Part shown: one piece after another, positions 38,121-50,682 of the stretch
Numbering within the stretch: the first letter of the stretch is position 1
Layout of the letters: each line of letters begins with the position of its first letter
Assembly: GCA_905397405.1 (NCBI GenBank)
Contig: CAJPVJ010000012.1
Location: 1 to 64,000, forward strand
Reading direction: 5' to 3'
Length of the DNA: 64,000 bases
DNA from: Oppiella nova
Taxonomy: Eukaryota; Arthropoda; Arachnida; Sarcoptiformes; Oppiidae
Made by a program: the position numbers and the translations under genes
Notes under the pieces: model-generated
What the model was told of the DNA's origin: nothing
The model's input: the letters and a program-made list of their open reading frames with translations, nothing else
Databases searched by the model: none

Positions 38121-40960
38121 CTATCTAATACCTGCACCAACATAGCCTGGTGTAGACCAGGATGTAAGACTACCAGAGCCCGAGCCGAGTGTTCACTCTC
38201 GGAGTACTGCTGACTCTCCTATGATTGGGAAACATATAAAAAGTTGACTAAAACTCTAACAAATGCTGGATAGGATGGATGGATAGGATGGCTGGCATAA
38301 CAAACTTGTTTACCCCCTGTTCTCTATTCTGTCGCACTTTTCATAATGTTTTCAATAATACAATACATACTTATAGTCTAAATAATTACAATATTAAACA
38401 TCAATAACACTGTCTTTCGCTTTCATAAAAGCTATTCACAAATTCAAAAATAATCTTCAAATGTGTATGCATTCATAATTGAAATGACTTTTTATTGATA
38501 TCAATAACAATAAAAAACATTTGAAACAATTAATTCAATGAGATTACTTTTTGGTTTCAATGAAAAGTATGTTAAGAAAGTTTTAATAAGTTTTGTCGTG
38601 TTGTGCAATACTATTTGAATTGAATATAAATGTATTCATTGATAGGAAGAGATTTATAGAATCGGTGGTGGAGTGTGTCTATCATAGTGTCAATGCATAC
38701 ATACATACCGTATATGAGTATATATGGTATGGTTTATGAGTAGATAGAGTGGTGGTGGCGGTGTGTGAGCCGTATATATGGTGCATACAGTGAGCCATAC
38801 ATAATGGCATCGGAGTCTCTCCTGAGAACTCATTAATGTAATGACAGAGAGCACAGACATCATAGACATGCATGTATTGGTTTGCTGTGTAACACCTGAA
38901 CTGATAATATGACATCACGTCATATTCGCATTATGACAACCATTGTCTCCAATACATACATCAATACATTACACATCAAACATATTCTATTGAATAAACT
39001 GTAAGACTATATGAATGTATGATACAGTGCCGTATAAGTCGGGACAAACATTTACTACTTCCCTGTGCCCAAAGCACATAACCCTTATTAATACATTTGA
39101 TACATTGAAGCCATTCATAGGGATTGATAGGTTACCAAGAAAAATATGAAATAAGTTATAATATAACAAACTTATAGCTGATAATTATGATAATGTAATG
39201 GAAATCGGGTTCTCTCTCACACTCGCCAACACACTCTCTAACTCACTCACTCACACACTCTCTAACTCTCACTGTTTGTTACTTCACAACGAAATAACAA
39301 ATTACTATATCGTCCATCAGATAAGATTAGATTTATTTAAGTTTAATATGTCTATAGTGTAGAGCCATGGTATGCAATGGTATGGCTTTTGCATGTGTAT
39401 TTGTGCCATGAAAACAATGGCTACATTAAAATAAAACGTGAGACACTGAGCAAAGTGCCGGTGCTGTACCGTACCGTACAGCCATCAATATTGTTTTATG
39501 TCGCGATCTGTTTTATTTTCAATTTATTTTCACTTAAAAGCATTGCATCGCACGGGAGGGGAGGCTTTCACTCTAAGATGAGGCACTTCTCGTCAAATGA
39601 CTTTTTGATTGCTTTAACTGCCAAATCATTAGTTTCCAGATCTATATATCCCGTATTAATCATTAATCAATAAATTAAAATATATTTAATTAAATACTAA
39701 TTCTCGTAAATGTCGTAACTTTTTCGCAATTTATTCGCATTTTTCAAATCGCTTTATAATTTAATTTATGTTTCATTCGTATGTCTTTTAAATTAACGAT
39801 TTTTTCACAAAACATATTTTGTTATACATCTAAAAAACATAAACAAATTATAAATTATTTCATATTTATTGTAGTATACAGAGAGTGAGACAGACTTCAG
39901 AAATCATCATATTTTGCATTTCCATCTCAACTCCAATGATAGAAATCTCAGATTTGGAGACATAAATAGCCAATGAAAATGTTGACTCTATGTTAAGCCC
40001 AATAGGGAATCTAGTGATCACTCATTCGGGTTGACATTCTGATGAGCAAAATGGCAGACCAGAAACGGGAAGGTCTTCATTATGTGCCAACTCAGTCAAC
40101 ATTTCAATTGCCACTCAAATTGAGTTCACATTTTTCCGAAAAATACAATTTATATATAAATACATTTTTGCAAACATTTGAAAAAAGTTGCAGATTTTGG
40201 TGAATTCGAGTCACTCACCCGAACATTGGATAATAGAGTAAGACTCGAGTTCTCCAAAAAACAAACATTAAGTCTATTGTCTCACCTATTTTCAAGTCTA
40301 AAAACGTTGCTTTGGGTTCACATGTGGGGGAATAGTTGAACCCAGAGAGTGACACTCGATTGTCACGAAGTTTACCAGATTTGTATTGAATAGTAAATGA
40401 AAATACAAAATGTATTTTTAATAATAATATTTTGTGTGCACTTTTCGAGCTGAGAGTCCCTCGGCTTTGAATCAAAGCATTTATTTTGGACTCGAAATTA
40501 AAAACAGAGTTTTAGATAAAAACAAAATTCGGTAATAAGTGGAGAGAGAGAGAGAGAGAGTTAGGAGAGGACAGGCTGATAGGACTGGTAGGGCTGGTGA
40601 GGACGCAATTACAGATGCAATTGTAATAATATATAATCACTGGTAGTGCGTGATTGGGATAATCCATCATTTCTACTGCGACTCAGACGCCAACGATTAA
40701 TGACTTTGAGAGTTAGCTATACTTTTGCTATACTTTTAGCACAAAATTATTAACTTTGGATCAGAGCTGAGAACTCTTACGGATATAATTCAGTCGTTTG
40801 GAGTCAAATGTTAAGGCTTCAGCCAAAGGCATTGGCAAACAGTCAGCATTAGATGTAATTTATAATTATATTATTGAAAATTGTCTCAAATTGTTGCGAA
40901 TATTGCGAAGAGAGTGAATGAACGGTAGCGTTGAGGTATGGGTCATATATATGCCGGTGC
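37600..40960. other. Upstream flank of Dfd, non-coding
   Basis: Contains the presumed Dfd promoter region, although no TATA box or initiator could be chosen with confidence. It also carries a CT tract at 38087-38119 and simple GAT/TAC-rich sequence. No gene is seen. Confidence 0.5.
38087..38119. repeat. (CT)n microsatellite
   Basis: Pure CT tract about 490 bases upstream of the Dfd start codon. Confidence 0.95.
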
Positions 40961-41056
40961 CTCGTATGCCCCACACAAACCTCTCTAGAACCGAATTTGT
41001 TGCCATTTGCAAGTAGACAAATTCGGATCTACAGGGTAGATGTAGAGCACTAGGAC
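40961..41056 (-). ncRNA. mir-10: mir-10 microRNA precursor
   Basis: On the minus strand, positions 41038-41017 give the 5p product starting TACCCTGTAGATCCGAATTT, the bilaterian miR-10 sequence. Positions 40999-40977 give the 3p arm starting CAAATTCGGTTCTAGAGAGG, as in the arthropod miR-10-3p. The arms are separated by a loop of about 17 bases, and CCGAATTTGT pairs perfectly with ACAAATTCGG at the loop end. Further pairing continues outside the arms (ACA with TGT of the GTGTGG segment). mir-10 lies between Dfd and Scr in arthropod Hox clusters, and here it lies about 3.4 kb upstream of Dfd and 11.4 kb downstream of Scr, on their strand. It may be cut from a longer Hox-strand transcript. Extent of the precursor is estimated. 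Confidence 0.97.
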
Positions 41057-41203
41057 ATACACCACACCATACCGTACCCCATAACCAGGCAATGTTAGTG
41101 TTAATGAGTTACGGGACATAACAGTAACGACGATATCGAGTGAATTAATAGCTGTGCCATAGAGTCGAGTAGAGAAGCACTGCGTGAGGCTGTTCTCACT
41201 TTG

Positions 41204-41204
<1 letters not shown>

Positions 41205-41244
<40 letters not shown>
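41205..41244. repeat. (CT)n microsatellite
   Basis: Pure CT tract about 150 bases upstream of the mir-10 hairpin. Confidence 0.95.
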
Positions 41245-41248
<4 letters not shown>

Positions 41249-41669
41249 TTAATAAATGTTTCTCAAAAACCATTTAAACATAATGTGTCTCAACTACTGA
41301 CTCGCTGTAGTGTATATAGCATTAGACTACCAGTGCTCGTAAAATTGACAAATTATCGCATAATCTTTTTGCGGACAAACCAGTATTGTCGGGTCGCCAC
41401 CTCTGGTCATATATTTTATCGAAAGCGAGACTAACTTTTTGTAAAAAAGGAAAACAGAACTCAAATGAAACTTAACTTTTTTTGAATATTCAACACAAAT
41501 GTATGCGAATACAAGAGATTGTGACGTGAGTTGCAATTGTGAGTGAGTTTTATATACACATTGTTTTCAGATCATGAATCAAATGCATTCATGCAAACAC
41601 TTCAGCCATTTTGGTACATAAGCCCAATGAAACTCTACTATAACTATAACCAAACGGCTCAACACTACC

Positions 41670-41711
41670 AAGAATACAGAACACAGAAAATAGCATAAAA
41701 ATTAGATACAC

Positions 41712-41737
<26 letters not shown>
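41670..41737 (+). repeat. Left copy of the sequence repeated after the N at 42707
   Basis: A 42-base non-simple segment (41670-41711) plus a GA tract (41712-41737). The 42 bases recur exactly at 42708-42749, directly after the single N, followed by a longer GA tract and then unrelated sequence. Confidence 0.9.
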
Positions 41738-41742
<5 letters not shown>

Positions 41743-41839
41743 GTGTGGAGTGAGTGATAGTGAGAGTGGACGAGTGCTAATTATTTGCCGGCAATTAATG
41801 TGCAAACAATTGCCAGAAATGTAAACTCAAATCTGCTAA
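41737..41839 (+). repeat. Inverted repeat, left arm (103 bases)
   Basis: Matches the reverse complement of 45370-45472 without a visible mismatch over 103 bases of non-simple sequence, and both arms border a GA/CT tract on the same side. The central part includes the palindrome TTGCCGGCAA. Confidence 0.9.
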
Positions 41840-42658
41840 AGAGAGGGAGAGAGAGAGAGCTAGAAAATAAGCAAAAATATTGGAGAAACTGAGGGAATGG
41901 AAGAGAGATAGAGAGAGAGTATGCGAGTGTTGGAGGGGTGCGAATGCCTGAGAGGAGAGAGCGGAGAGAGCGTTGGAGAGAGAATGGTGAGGGATAGGGA
42001 GAGAGATGATCGGGTTTCACGCATTGGCTTTGTTTACAGCAATAAATCACTTTTGCCTCAATCCAGACATATGTAATCTATGAAAAGCCGAGGCTCTGCT
42101 CTGACTTCAGTTAATAAACTTAACATAAAATTAATAAATAAATTCAATTCAATATAATTTCATAAATTTAAAGGTTTTGTTATATGCAAACATTACTTTG
42201 AAAAATGCTTCATAATAAATGCTTGAAAAAATGTGTGTTAATTTGGATTAGAAAAAGTACTTGAATTGCGATAACTTTATGTAACAAATATGAACTAAAA
42301 ATAATAGAGAAAATTAAACAAAAAATGGGCGAAAAAATAGTGAGGAATAGGAATAAAGAGAATAAACACAATGAATGAGTGAATGAATGAATGAGTGAAA
42401 AGCCATATAAGCCTATAAAGAGTTCAAAACAGTAGGGATTGTCTCCTTTGGGATAATTTAAGGAAAGCTTGGGCTTAGAAGCGGCCAAACTATACATTGG
42501 TTTCCAATGGATTTGATCGCTCACTGAGACTCAAACACTACTCACTATTGTTGGCTTTGGACTCTATTTCACTATAAAGCACATCAAAATGAAATACAAT
42601 CTAAAAGACTTACAATTGTATTAAAACTATTGATAAGTTTTATTATAAAGAAACAAAC

Positions 42659-42660
<2 letters not shown>

Positions 42661-42706
<46 letters not shown>
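42661..42706. repeat. (GA)n microsatellite ending at an N
   Basis: GA tract of 23 units that runs into the ambiguous base at 42707. Confidence 0.95.
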
Positions 42707-42707
42707 N
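42707..42707. other. Single ambiguous base (N), likely an assembly join
   Basis: An N between a GA tract and a 42-base segment duplicated from 41670-41711, consistent with a join or unresolved repeat rather than a true base. Confidence 0.8.
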
Positions 42708-42746
42708 AAGAATACAGAACACAGAAAATAGCATAAAAATTAGATA

Positions 42747-42797
<51 letters not shown>
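42708..42797 (+). repeat. Right copy of the 42-base segment plus GA tract
   Basis: 42708-42749 equals 41670-41711. The GA tract 42750-42797 is about 22 bases longer than the left copy's, and the flanks then differ. Confidence 0.9.
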
Positions 42798-42801
<4 letters not shown>

Positions 42802-45369
42802 CATAGAGATGAATAGCCGGTGAAGGAATAAGGCCTTTGGGAGTAACTAAATGTTATTCAATTATTATATATAGAAAATACAATAGAAACGTAAAAATAA
42901 ACTATAATATTGATTAGCAGTTGACTTACACAAGGATCTTAAATTCCAAAATTGTCGCAAATTAATTAAAAAATAAGTAAAATACAAAAAAAACTTGATA
43001 ATAAAAATAAGAGAAATAATAATTAAGAAATAGGACGAAAACTGAACAAACAATTATGTTTGAGAAAAGGCAATCTTAGGCTTAGTTTATATACCATTTT
43101 GGTTGAGTTACTTGAGATGAGAATCTGAGACAATAGATAACATTTAGCCCTCAAATTGCATTCTCACGGCTATTGCTGTTTGGCTCTAAATATTGGCGAT
43201 AAATGGAGAAAAAGCAGCGAAACTATCAATTTTTGTCAATTATATAAAAGTCTCTCTTTTTAATCGGAATGATTGGTTTGATTACAGGAAACAATTGGCA
43301 TTCAATAGCATTGGTGTCAGAATTCATAGCATTTGAGAATTTAATACAAATTTTAGCATTTGATATCATTTTGTAATCAAATCTCTCAATTGTCTGTTAC
43401 TCTTATCTATAGAATCAGTAAAAATAATAACATATAAAACAGTTTTATTGATTTTTCATACATTTCACAATATAATCAATCATTTGATTCAAAAATGTTT
43501 TTATTTTTTCTATAAAATTCCTATAAAAGTTATAGAGTATATATTTTGAGAAGAAAACTTTTGTTTGATATTTGTTTAATCGTTTGTATTTGTCTACTGA
43601 AGTGATTCTTAGCTGAATATTATCCAAACAATTGTTCAGAATTCACGAAAGAATGTGAAAAATGCCAAAATGGCGTAAAAAAGATATGTATTAACCATTG
43701 CCACAGTCTATCTCCAAACACATGATCAGGTTTGGAGGGTTTGGAGGTTTGGGCGCATTCTCGCCAACCATTCCTCAATCAATTCAAACTAATATTCTTC
43801 GCCCCAAACACGAGTTAACGCACCGGAGCTGACGTCTGGCGGCTCTACTTCTCAACTTCTACCCCACAAATCCAGTTCATTTCAGTTTCCCCACAAATCC
43901 AGTTATCATACATTTGGTCACCAGTTCTCACATTTAATTGGGACTCACTTTCAAATCATTTAAATCTAATAAAACACTTAATTTTCAAAGGCATAATTTA
44001 CATCTAGATAAAAATGTTAATTAATATCATAGATTCCTTGTTTAAGTAATATTGAATTACAATATCTCGTTTCCTTTAAAATTTAATAATAATTTCTATT
44101 TATTTTTCATTTATAAAACAATTTTATAAGTTTCAATTTCATTAAATGGTATCAATTTTAGTAAAACACATGAAACAACTGTTTTGAAATCCTTTGTAAT
44201 GTATAAGTATTGAATTATATTAATTTAACGTGACAGGACAATTTTTATATTAATAGAATATTATTAATGTTAAGTAAATGTTCAACATATTTTTATTAAA
44301 ATTTATATCACTATAATAATTATTATTATTAGTTTATTCTTGCTTATTACTCACATTAAACAAAATAGGATATAAAATTTTAATAAATATTACATTAATT
44401 AAGAAAACATATAAAATTGCAATAAAAAAGTATTTTCAAGTGAGGAATTGATTAATAATAACTTATTATTAATAAGTAGTTTAAAAATAAAAGAAACGTT
44501 ATAATAGAAATTCAGTTATAAAACATAAAAATTATCTATTATAAATTATATCAATTATTAAATATGAAAATAAAATTATTATATATCACTTCAATTAAAT
44601 TGATTTATAATTTTGATCATTAAATTCATAGCAAATACAAATATTATATACGATATACATTTTCAGAAATAAAGTCAATAATGTCAAATAATGTTTTACA
44701 ATATTTTTGATATTAACAAATTAACAAATAAAATTTTTAAAAATAACTATTTTAACTAAATAAAATACTTAAAATTTATCAGTAATTAAATATTTGTATT
44801 ACAGATATGACACATGATATAATCATTAAATGAAACACATATTTGGAACTAATTAAACAAGAATTTATTCAAATCTTGTGATGATTACAAGAATTTAATC
44901 TAAAATTATCCAAAATTAAGTGAAGCCTTCGAGAAACGAGAGAATCAGATAAAGAATGACAGAAACTGTAAGTTATAATTAAAGTGAAGAAAATGTGGAC
45001 TTTCTATACAGTGTACTAATTGATGCTTTACTTTCTTAGTCTGCAGTGAAGTTTGTTTTATGCAAATCAATGTTATTAGAAGTTTTCGATCGAAAGATAT
45101 TCAAACCCTTGAGGGAACTAAACTGGAAAATAAGAAGCGGTTCTCACAAAGACTTCTGACTGTAATGTGATAGCTATGGACAGAGTATGGGTCGAGGGAC
45201 TGGTAGTGTTGGTAATGGACGGCCCGCAGGCATTGACAACGAATCAGATATATTGGCATCGATTGATTGCTTTCACTTTACAGCTCTTTCCAAGAACTCT
45301 CACAAATCTCTCGACTTGACTCCAGAATTAACTCAAATCATATGTCTGTCCACTCGACTGACCTTTCAA

Positions 45370-45466
45370 TTAGCAGATTTGAGTTTACATTTCTGGCAAT
45401 TGTTTGCACATTAATTGCCGGCAAATAATTAGCACTCGTCCACTCTCACTATCACTCACTCCACAC

Positions 45467-45472
<6 letters not shown>
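45370..45472 (-). repeat. Inverted repeat, right arm (103 bases)
   Basis: Reverse complement of 41737-41839. It is followed by a CT tract (45472-45515) corresponding to the GA tract beside the left arm. Beyond the tract and beyond 45370 the flanks do not match. Confidence 0.9.
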
Positions 45473-45503
<31 letters not shown>

Positions 45504-46792
45504 TCTCTCCCTCTTTCTGTAGAATTTTAAACCAAATTTTGGATCAACAAAAAAAGAAGAAATCAAAATTCAAGAATTAATTATGTATTTTGAAAGCATA
45601 TAAATCATTAAAAAAATAATGGAAAGTGAGTTCATGTGTGGCCGTCATTGTCGTCATAGACAGTACCGATAGTGTTGGCAGTGATAGGAGTGCAGTGTAT
45701 AAACAGTATGTACTGCACCTGCATTTAAATTTCATATTAAATATCTAATATCAAGTCTACATAATTTCAATTAAGTTAAAACAAATAAGCATTTTATGGA
45801 AACTTGTTCACCAGTTGTGCAGCTGTTGTGACAGTAATTAGATATGATTTGCACATAAAGAGCACAACAAATACATTAATCTTTTGCATAATGTATTCAT
45901 ATCTCAAGTTTAAGAAACAAAACCAATTATAATTGTCGACCCAATACTCGCATCTAATTTTATTTATAGTTACATAAACATACATTGAATAACTTAAATG
46001 CTTTTGTTTGTATAAAAATTAAAACGAGACTCATTTGTAATTTACTTTTGTTTATTTTGTCTGACATTAGGACAATTTGATACTTATTTACAAATATTCA
46101 TGTACTTTAAAACAATTTAATAATAATATATTTGATAAATGTATAAATAATTCAATAGTTATCAATAAAAGAAATGTTCGCAAAGTTTGAGCGCAAGTTA
46201 AAGGATAAAAACAAAAGATATTAATGTCATGTCAATTACTCGCATGAATTACTCGCGTAATGGATAATTGAAGGCAATTTAATGGCAATAATCATTGATT
46301 TAATTATAAGTAATAAACAAAAACACGAGTGAGAGCCCAATGAAACACTTTTTAGGAGTTGTAATTGCAGTGAAATTGTAAAATATTGACAAATCAATAG
46401 TTTGAGTGATGGAGCATAGGTTGAGCATAGGATGTATGGGTTGAGAGCATGTCATCTCCGGATTGAACATTGCATTGAAGGCAGAGAGGCTGCACTCCAA
46501 TGGCAATGGCATCAGGTTTTGCTAAATATATTCACTACCATTTTAGGGCTAAAATAGTTGTTGTATACAGTGTTATAGAAACAAATGTGTATTTAATTGA
46601 GAATATGGTCTTAGATGTGATGGCAATGATCACAGTATAGAGTGGTTGCCAACAATCGCTTGTTGTGATAGAAGTGGTCATAAAAGTAATAGTGATGTGA
46701 AAACACCGGTTAAGAGGTAATAGAGTGATAGAGGGATAGAGTTGATGATTGCAGTGGTGGTGGTGCTGCCTGTACTCGCTCTATGCAATGAT

Positions 46793-46817
46793 ATGGTATG
46801 GTATGGTATGGTATGGT
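46793..46817. repeat. (GGTAT)n tandem repeat
   Basis: Five pentamer copies of the same unit as at 31596. Confidence 0.9.
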
Positions 46818-49800
46818 AGGGCACGTACTACTGTCAATCACAACATGTATATTATAATCACTGGGCGTCTCAACTCATGCATTGGTTTTGATGTAAAAGA
46901 GTAGTGAAATAAATGAAAGCAATTAAAGAAAACATGAAATAGACTTACATTCGGATGAATGGATGCAAGGAATGGACTTTCGGTGAAGGAGTCGACACCT
47001 AATTGTGTGCATTGAAGACTGAGATGTGGGACAGTTGTACAATATTTTGGGTCACAAAGCAATACGAGTGTTGAGAGTGAGTGCCAGCGATGGCCTGCGA
47101 TGGCGTTCACAGCACAGGGAGCACAGCATCAACACAGTGTAGGCCTGCATAGGGAGTGACTATCCCTCACTCAATGCCTGCCTTCACAATTATGAATTGC
47201 ATATACACTCCACCCATACCTCACTCAATACATACATATTAAACATGATTTTGAAACAATGATCGCTAAGATTCAATCATAATTACAAACAATTCAAACT
47301 TAGTCGTGAAATGGACTTAATTTAGTCATTCGTAGCACTGGTAGCACATTTCGGTGGGCACACAGTTGTGCGCAAAGTTAGCATCACTTATATTGTTTTG
47401 ATAGCAATAAATTACCAAATAGACCTATCACATCTAGCACACCATCCCGTTAAGGACTGCCCACTCAATGCAAGTTCAATATTATCTTAAAATGTCTTTC
47501 GCCGATCATTACTACCATAACGAACACATTCTTCGCATCCATTTCCACACATTTCCAATACAAAGATCTGCCAATCACTAATACTTTAATAGTTTTCATT
47601 CATTTGCACAAAACATAAGCCAAACTCTAAATCTCAAAAACTCACATTTCCGAAGACCTAACGCTTAGGCACAGACTTAGGCATTGATGTTGACATTTGC
47701 CACACACTCTGACCTCACATCAAAGTATTGTCCAAAATTGGAGGTCACAAAAGGGCAGGACTCGGATGAATGACACACTACGAGCGCCTCCTACTCTCTC
47801 ACCCTTGCCATTGACAGCATAGAGAAAAAGGGTATTTATTGCCGCAAAGTATTTTCAATACAATTGGACTGTGTGCTTGCTTATTTTGGACTCTTATTCG
47901 AGTTTGAGTTAAAAGTAAGATAAGTCACGTTCTGAACAACTATTTGCCAACAAATGTAAAGTATTTGTGTTTTAGTGTACAGTACACATTACATGAAATG
48001 AGTTAATTATCTTATGCTTCAATTAACCAAATATTACTTACATTACAGAGGAATCAGTGTTTTGTTTGACTTGAAGTGAATATATATTGATAGCAATTAT
48101 GTTGAGGAGAGAGACGATTGATGTATGAAAAATGTACGGATTGTATGGATTGTATGAACGCATAGATCTTTGATTAATAGGAGCACTGATGGTGTGAAAG
48201 CTCTGCTTCACTAATATTGACACCTTTTATACGGAATGCTATTATTGTGTGAATCCACAAAACATGTATTTATTTCATAGATTAAATTGAGTGTCTGTTT
48301 GGCAATCACTAGAAGACAATTGAGAGTCAAATATGAGATGAATAGTGGTTTGACGTGTTTGAGCACTAGTGAAGAATACACGCCATTATTATTTGGATGT
48401 TCTCGTCGTCGGTGACCGATGGAGCCATAGAGCCATCCATACAGCCATTCAGACATAGAGCCAGTGCTCCCATCACTACATCAGAGCCACCAATACTATG
48501 GCTCACTCCATAGCACTGGGATATCTTCCTCCATAGCACTGGGAGGGAGAGGGAGAGCTCTCTTTTGTGAAGCGATTCTCACCATATCATCGAATTTTTG
48601 AACCCAATGTTTGCATTTGTATTCATTGCTTATATACTGTATGAATGGCTCGTCCTCTCAAATATTTCAATACAACTATAAATAATATTTATTACATATT
48701 GTGTTGAATTCAAAGCAATCGATAGGACTATAATTAATGAAATTTTGCTAATTATGTGAAACTTATATAAATTATAGTCTGAGTTTTGGATGCCATCTGA
48801 AAATTGATTGCTAGAGAGAGTCGTGTCATTCATATCGTAATATAATAGATGATTGTTGTCTACAAAATGAAATGCATTTGCAGTCATAGAGGGAGAAGAG
48901 TACCCGTCCGACGATGTCTTTAATTAACATAAATTAATATTCAGTTTTTGCCACAATTGGCACTTTTAAGCGCAGGGGAATATTGAGCGCAAACTAATTA
49001 ATTTTGTCGCAAAACATATTCAAACCATTTCTGTGGGCTTGAAATTCTTCAGATTTACAAACCTTTGCTTTTTATATGCTTTTCATTATTCGATGGCATT
49101 CTTACGCTCCGATAATTAAATATTTTATACAATATTACTATTAAATAAAGGCTCGCATTGTATATAAGGAATGTATTCAAACATATTCTTCACAAAAACG
49201 ACACTTTCAAGAGATAAACCATTTTTGAATTCTAAAAATATTTGGTTTTTGTTCAAAAACCACTCCTTTTTTACCTGACAGTCGAGTTGAGTGTATAGTA
49301 TTGTTGAAGAATATAAATCGAAAGCAAATATTATGCGAATGAATGAGTTTTGAAGATAATATAGAAAGTTGCAAATAAAAGCTTCAATTTTTTAGCAATT
49401 CATTAACAAAGGCATCAAAATGGAGATCAAATTAAATAATAATTAAATTAATAAAACACTTTTCTAGTTTCTTTTTGTTAAGTTAATAAATTTTGCTTAA
49501 AGTTTGCCAAAATTATGCGAATAAAAGCGTTTAAAATAATAATGATTTTTTAGAGGTTATTATGTTTTACATTAAGAGCACATAATATTATATTAATTTT
49601 AACACTAATACAATGTAAAAAGAAAAACAATTAAATGTAATTTTTCTGTCAAATCCCTAGAATTAACTTTAAATTTTACTCGAGTGTGAAAGAGATCTGA
49701 AAGGGTTTTTAAAATGTATTTTTTTACAATATTTACATTAAACACAATTATAAATAATATGACAATTTAGTAGTTATTAGTTTTTTGCAAAAAGTTATTT

Positions 49801-49920
49801 TTCAAGGTTTTCACAACAATTTTGTGATTTGATTACAAGAGATAAGCGATAGAAGAGTGAGAGAAAAAATGTGAACAAAAAAGTAAAGCGAAAACGTTTT
49901 GGGAGTTTTGGGGGAAAGAG

Positions 49921-49980
49921 CTAAGAGTGACGAGAGAGCGAGAGAGAGAGGGAGAGAGAGAGAGTGACGAGAGAGCGAGG
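49921..49980. repeat. Imperfect GA tract with internal direct repeat
   Basis: Purine-rich; an 18-base segment beginning GAGTGACGAGAG occurs at about 49924 and again at about 49962. Confidence 0.85.
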
Positions 49981-50627
49981 AATACAAAGATTAATAATTG
50001 TGAGGGAAGGGGTGTTTTGGCTGTTGTTTCCAAACACATCTCTCATTGATATTTGCAAAGTAGAGGTGAAGTACAGTCTGAACAGCTGTGGAGGAACTCT
50101 TTGACAAAATTGATGGCTTATTACTGGAAATGTTTTACAAACTAAGACATTATTCATTTTTATCTAATAATAATTATACACATCAGTCGATAAAGAATTT
50201 TTGGGTTTCCTTCACAAAAAAAATGAATGTCTTTTCTCACACACTTTTAAAGCATACATTATTTTGTATTATATTTATATTTTGTTTTTATATATATTTG
50301 ATATATATATTATATAATATATATACTGTATATATTAGCGAACCATCACATAATCAACTAATTGTGTTTGTAATGTACGTATGAATTGGTTCAGAACTCT
50401 ATCACAGAAATAAAATTAATGTATACAAAGATATAATAACAAAAACATTACGACCATTCGTATACCTTAAGTGACAATTAAATCTCATCAATCATATCTC
50501 GATACATATTGTTGTTGCAGTTTTTACGCTAAGTTTTGCCTTCAGGTCTCAGTCAGTGTCTGTGAGTGAGGCTAACATTGCAATCAAAACCAAACCATTC
50601 AATTGAATTGTGTTTTCAGTGAGGAAT

Positions 50628-50682
50628 GGGTTTGTATGGGTTGTATGGGTTGTATGGGTTGTATGGGTTGTATGGGTTGAGC
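50628..50682. repeat. (GGGTTGTAT)n tandem repeat
   Basis: Five near-perfect nine-base units, preceded by a variant unit with an extra T. Confidence 0.95.

Noticed and set aside
50278-50340. AT-only near-palindromic stretch
   Set aside because: Pure TA alternation, expected in DNA of this composition; no conserved arms as in a microRNA.
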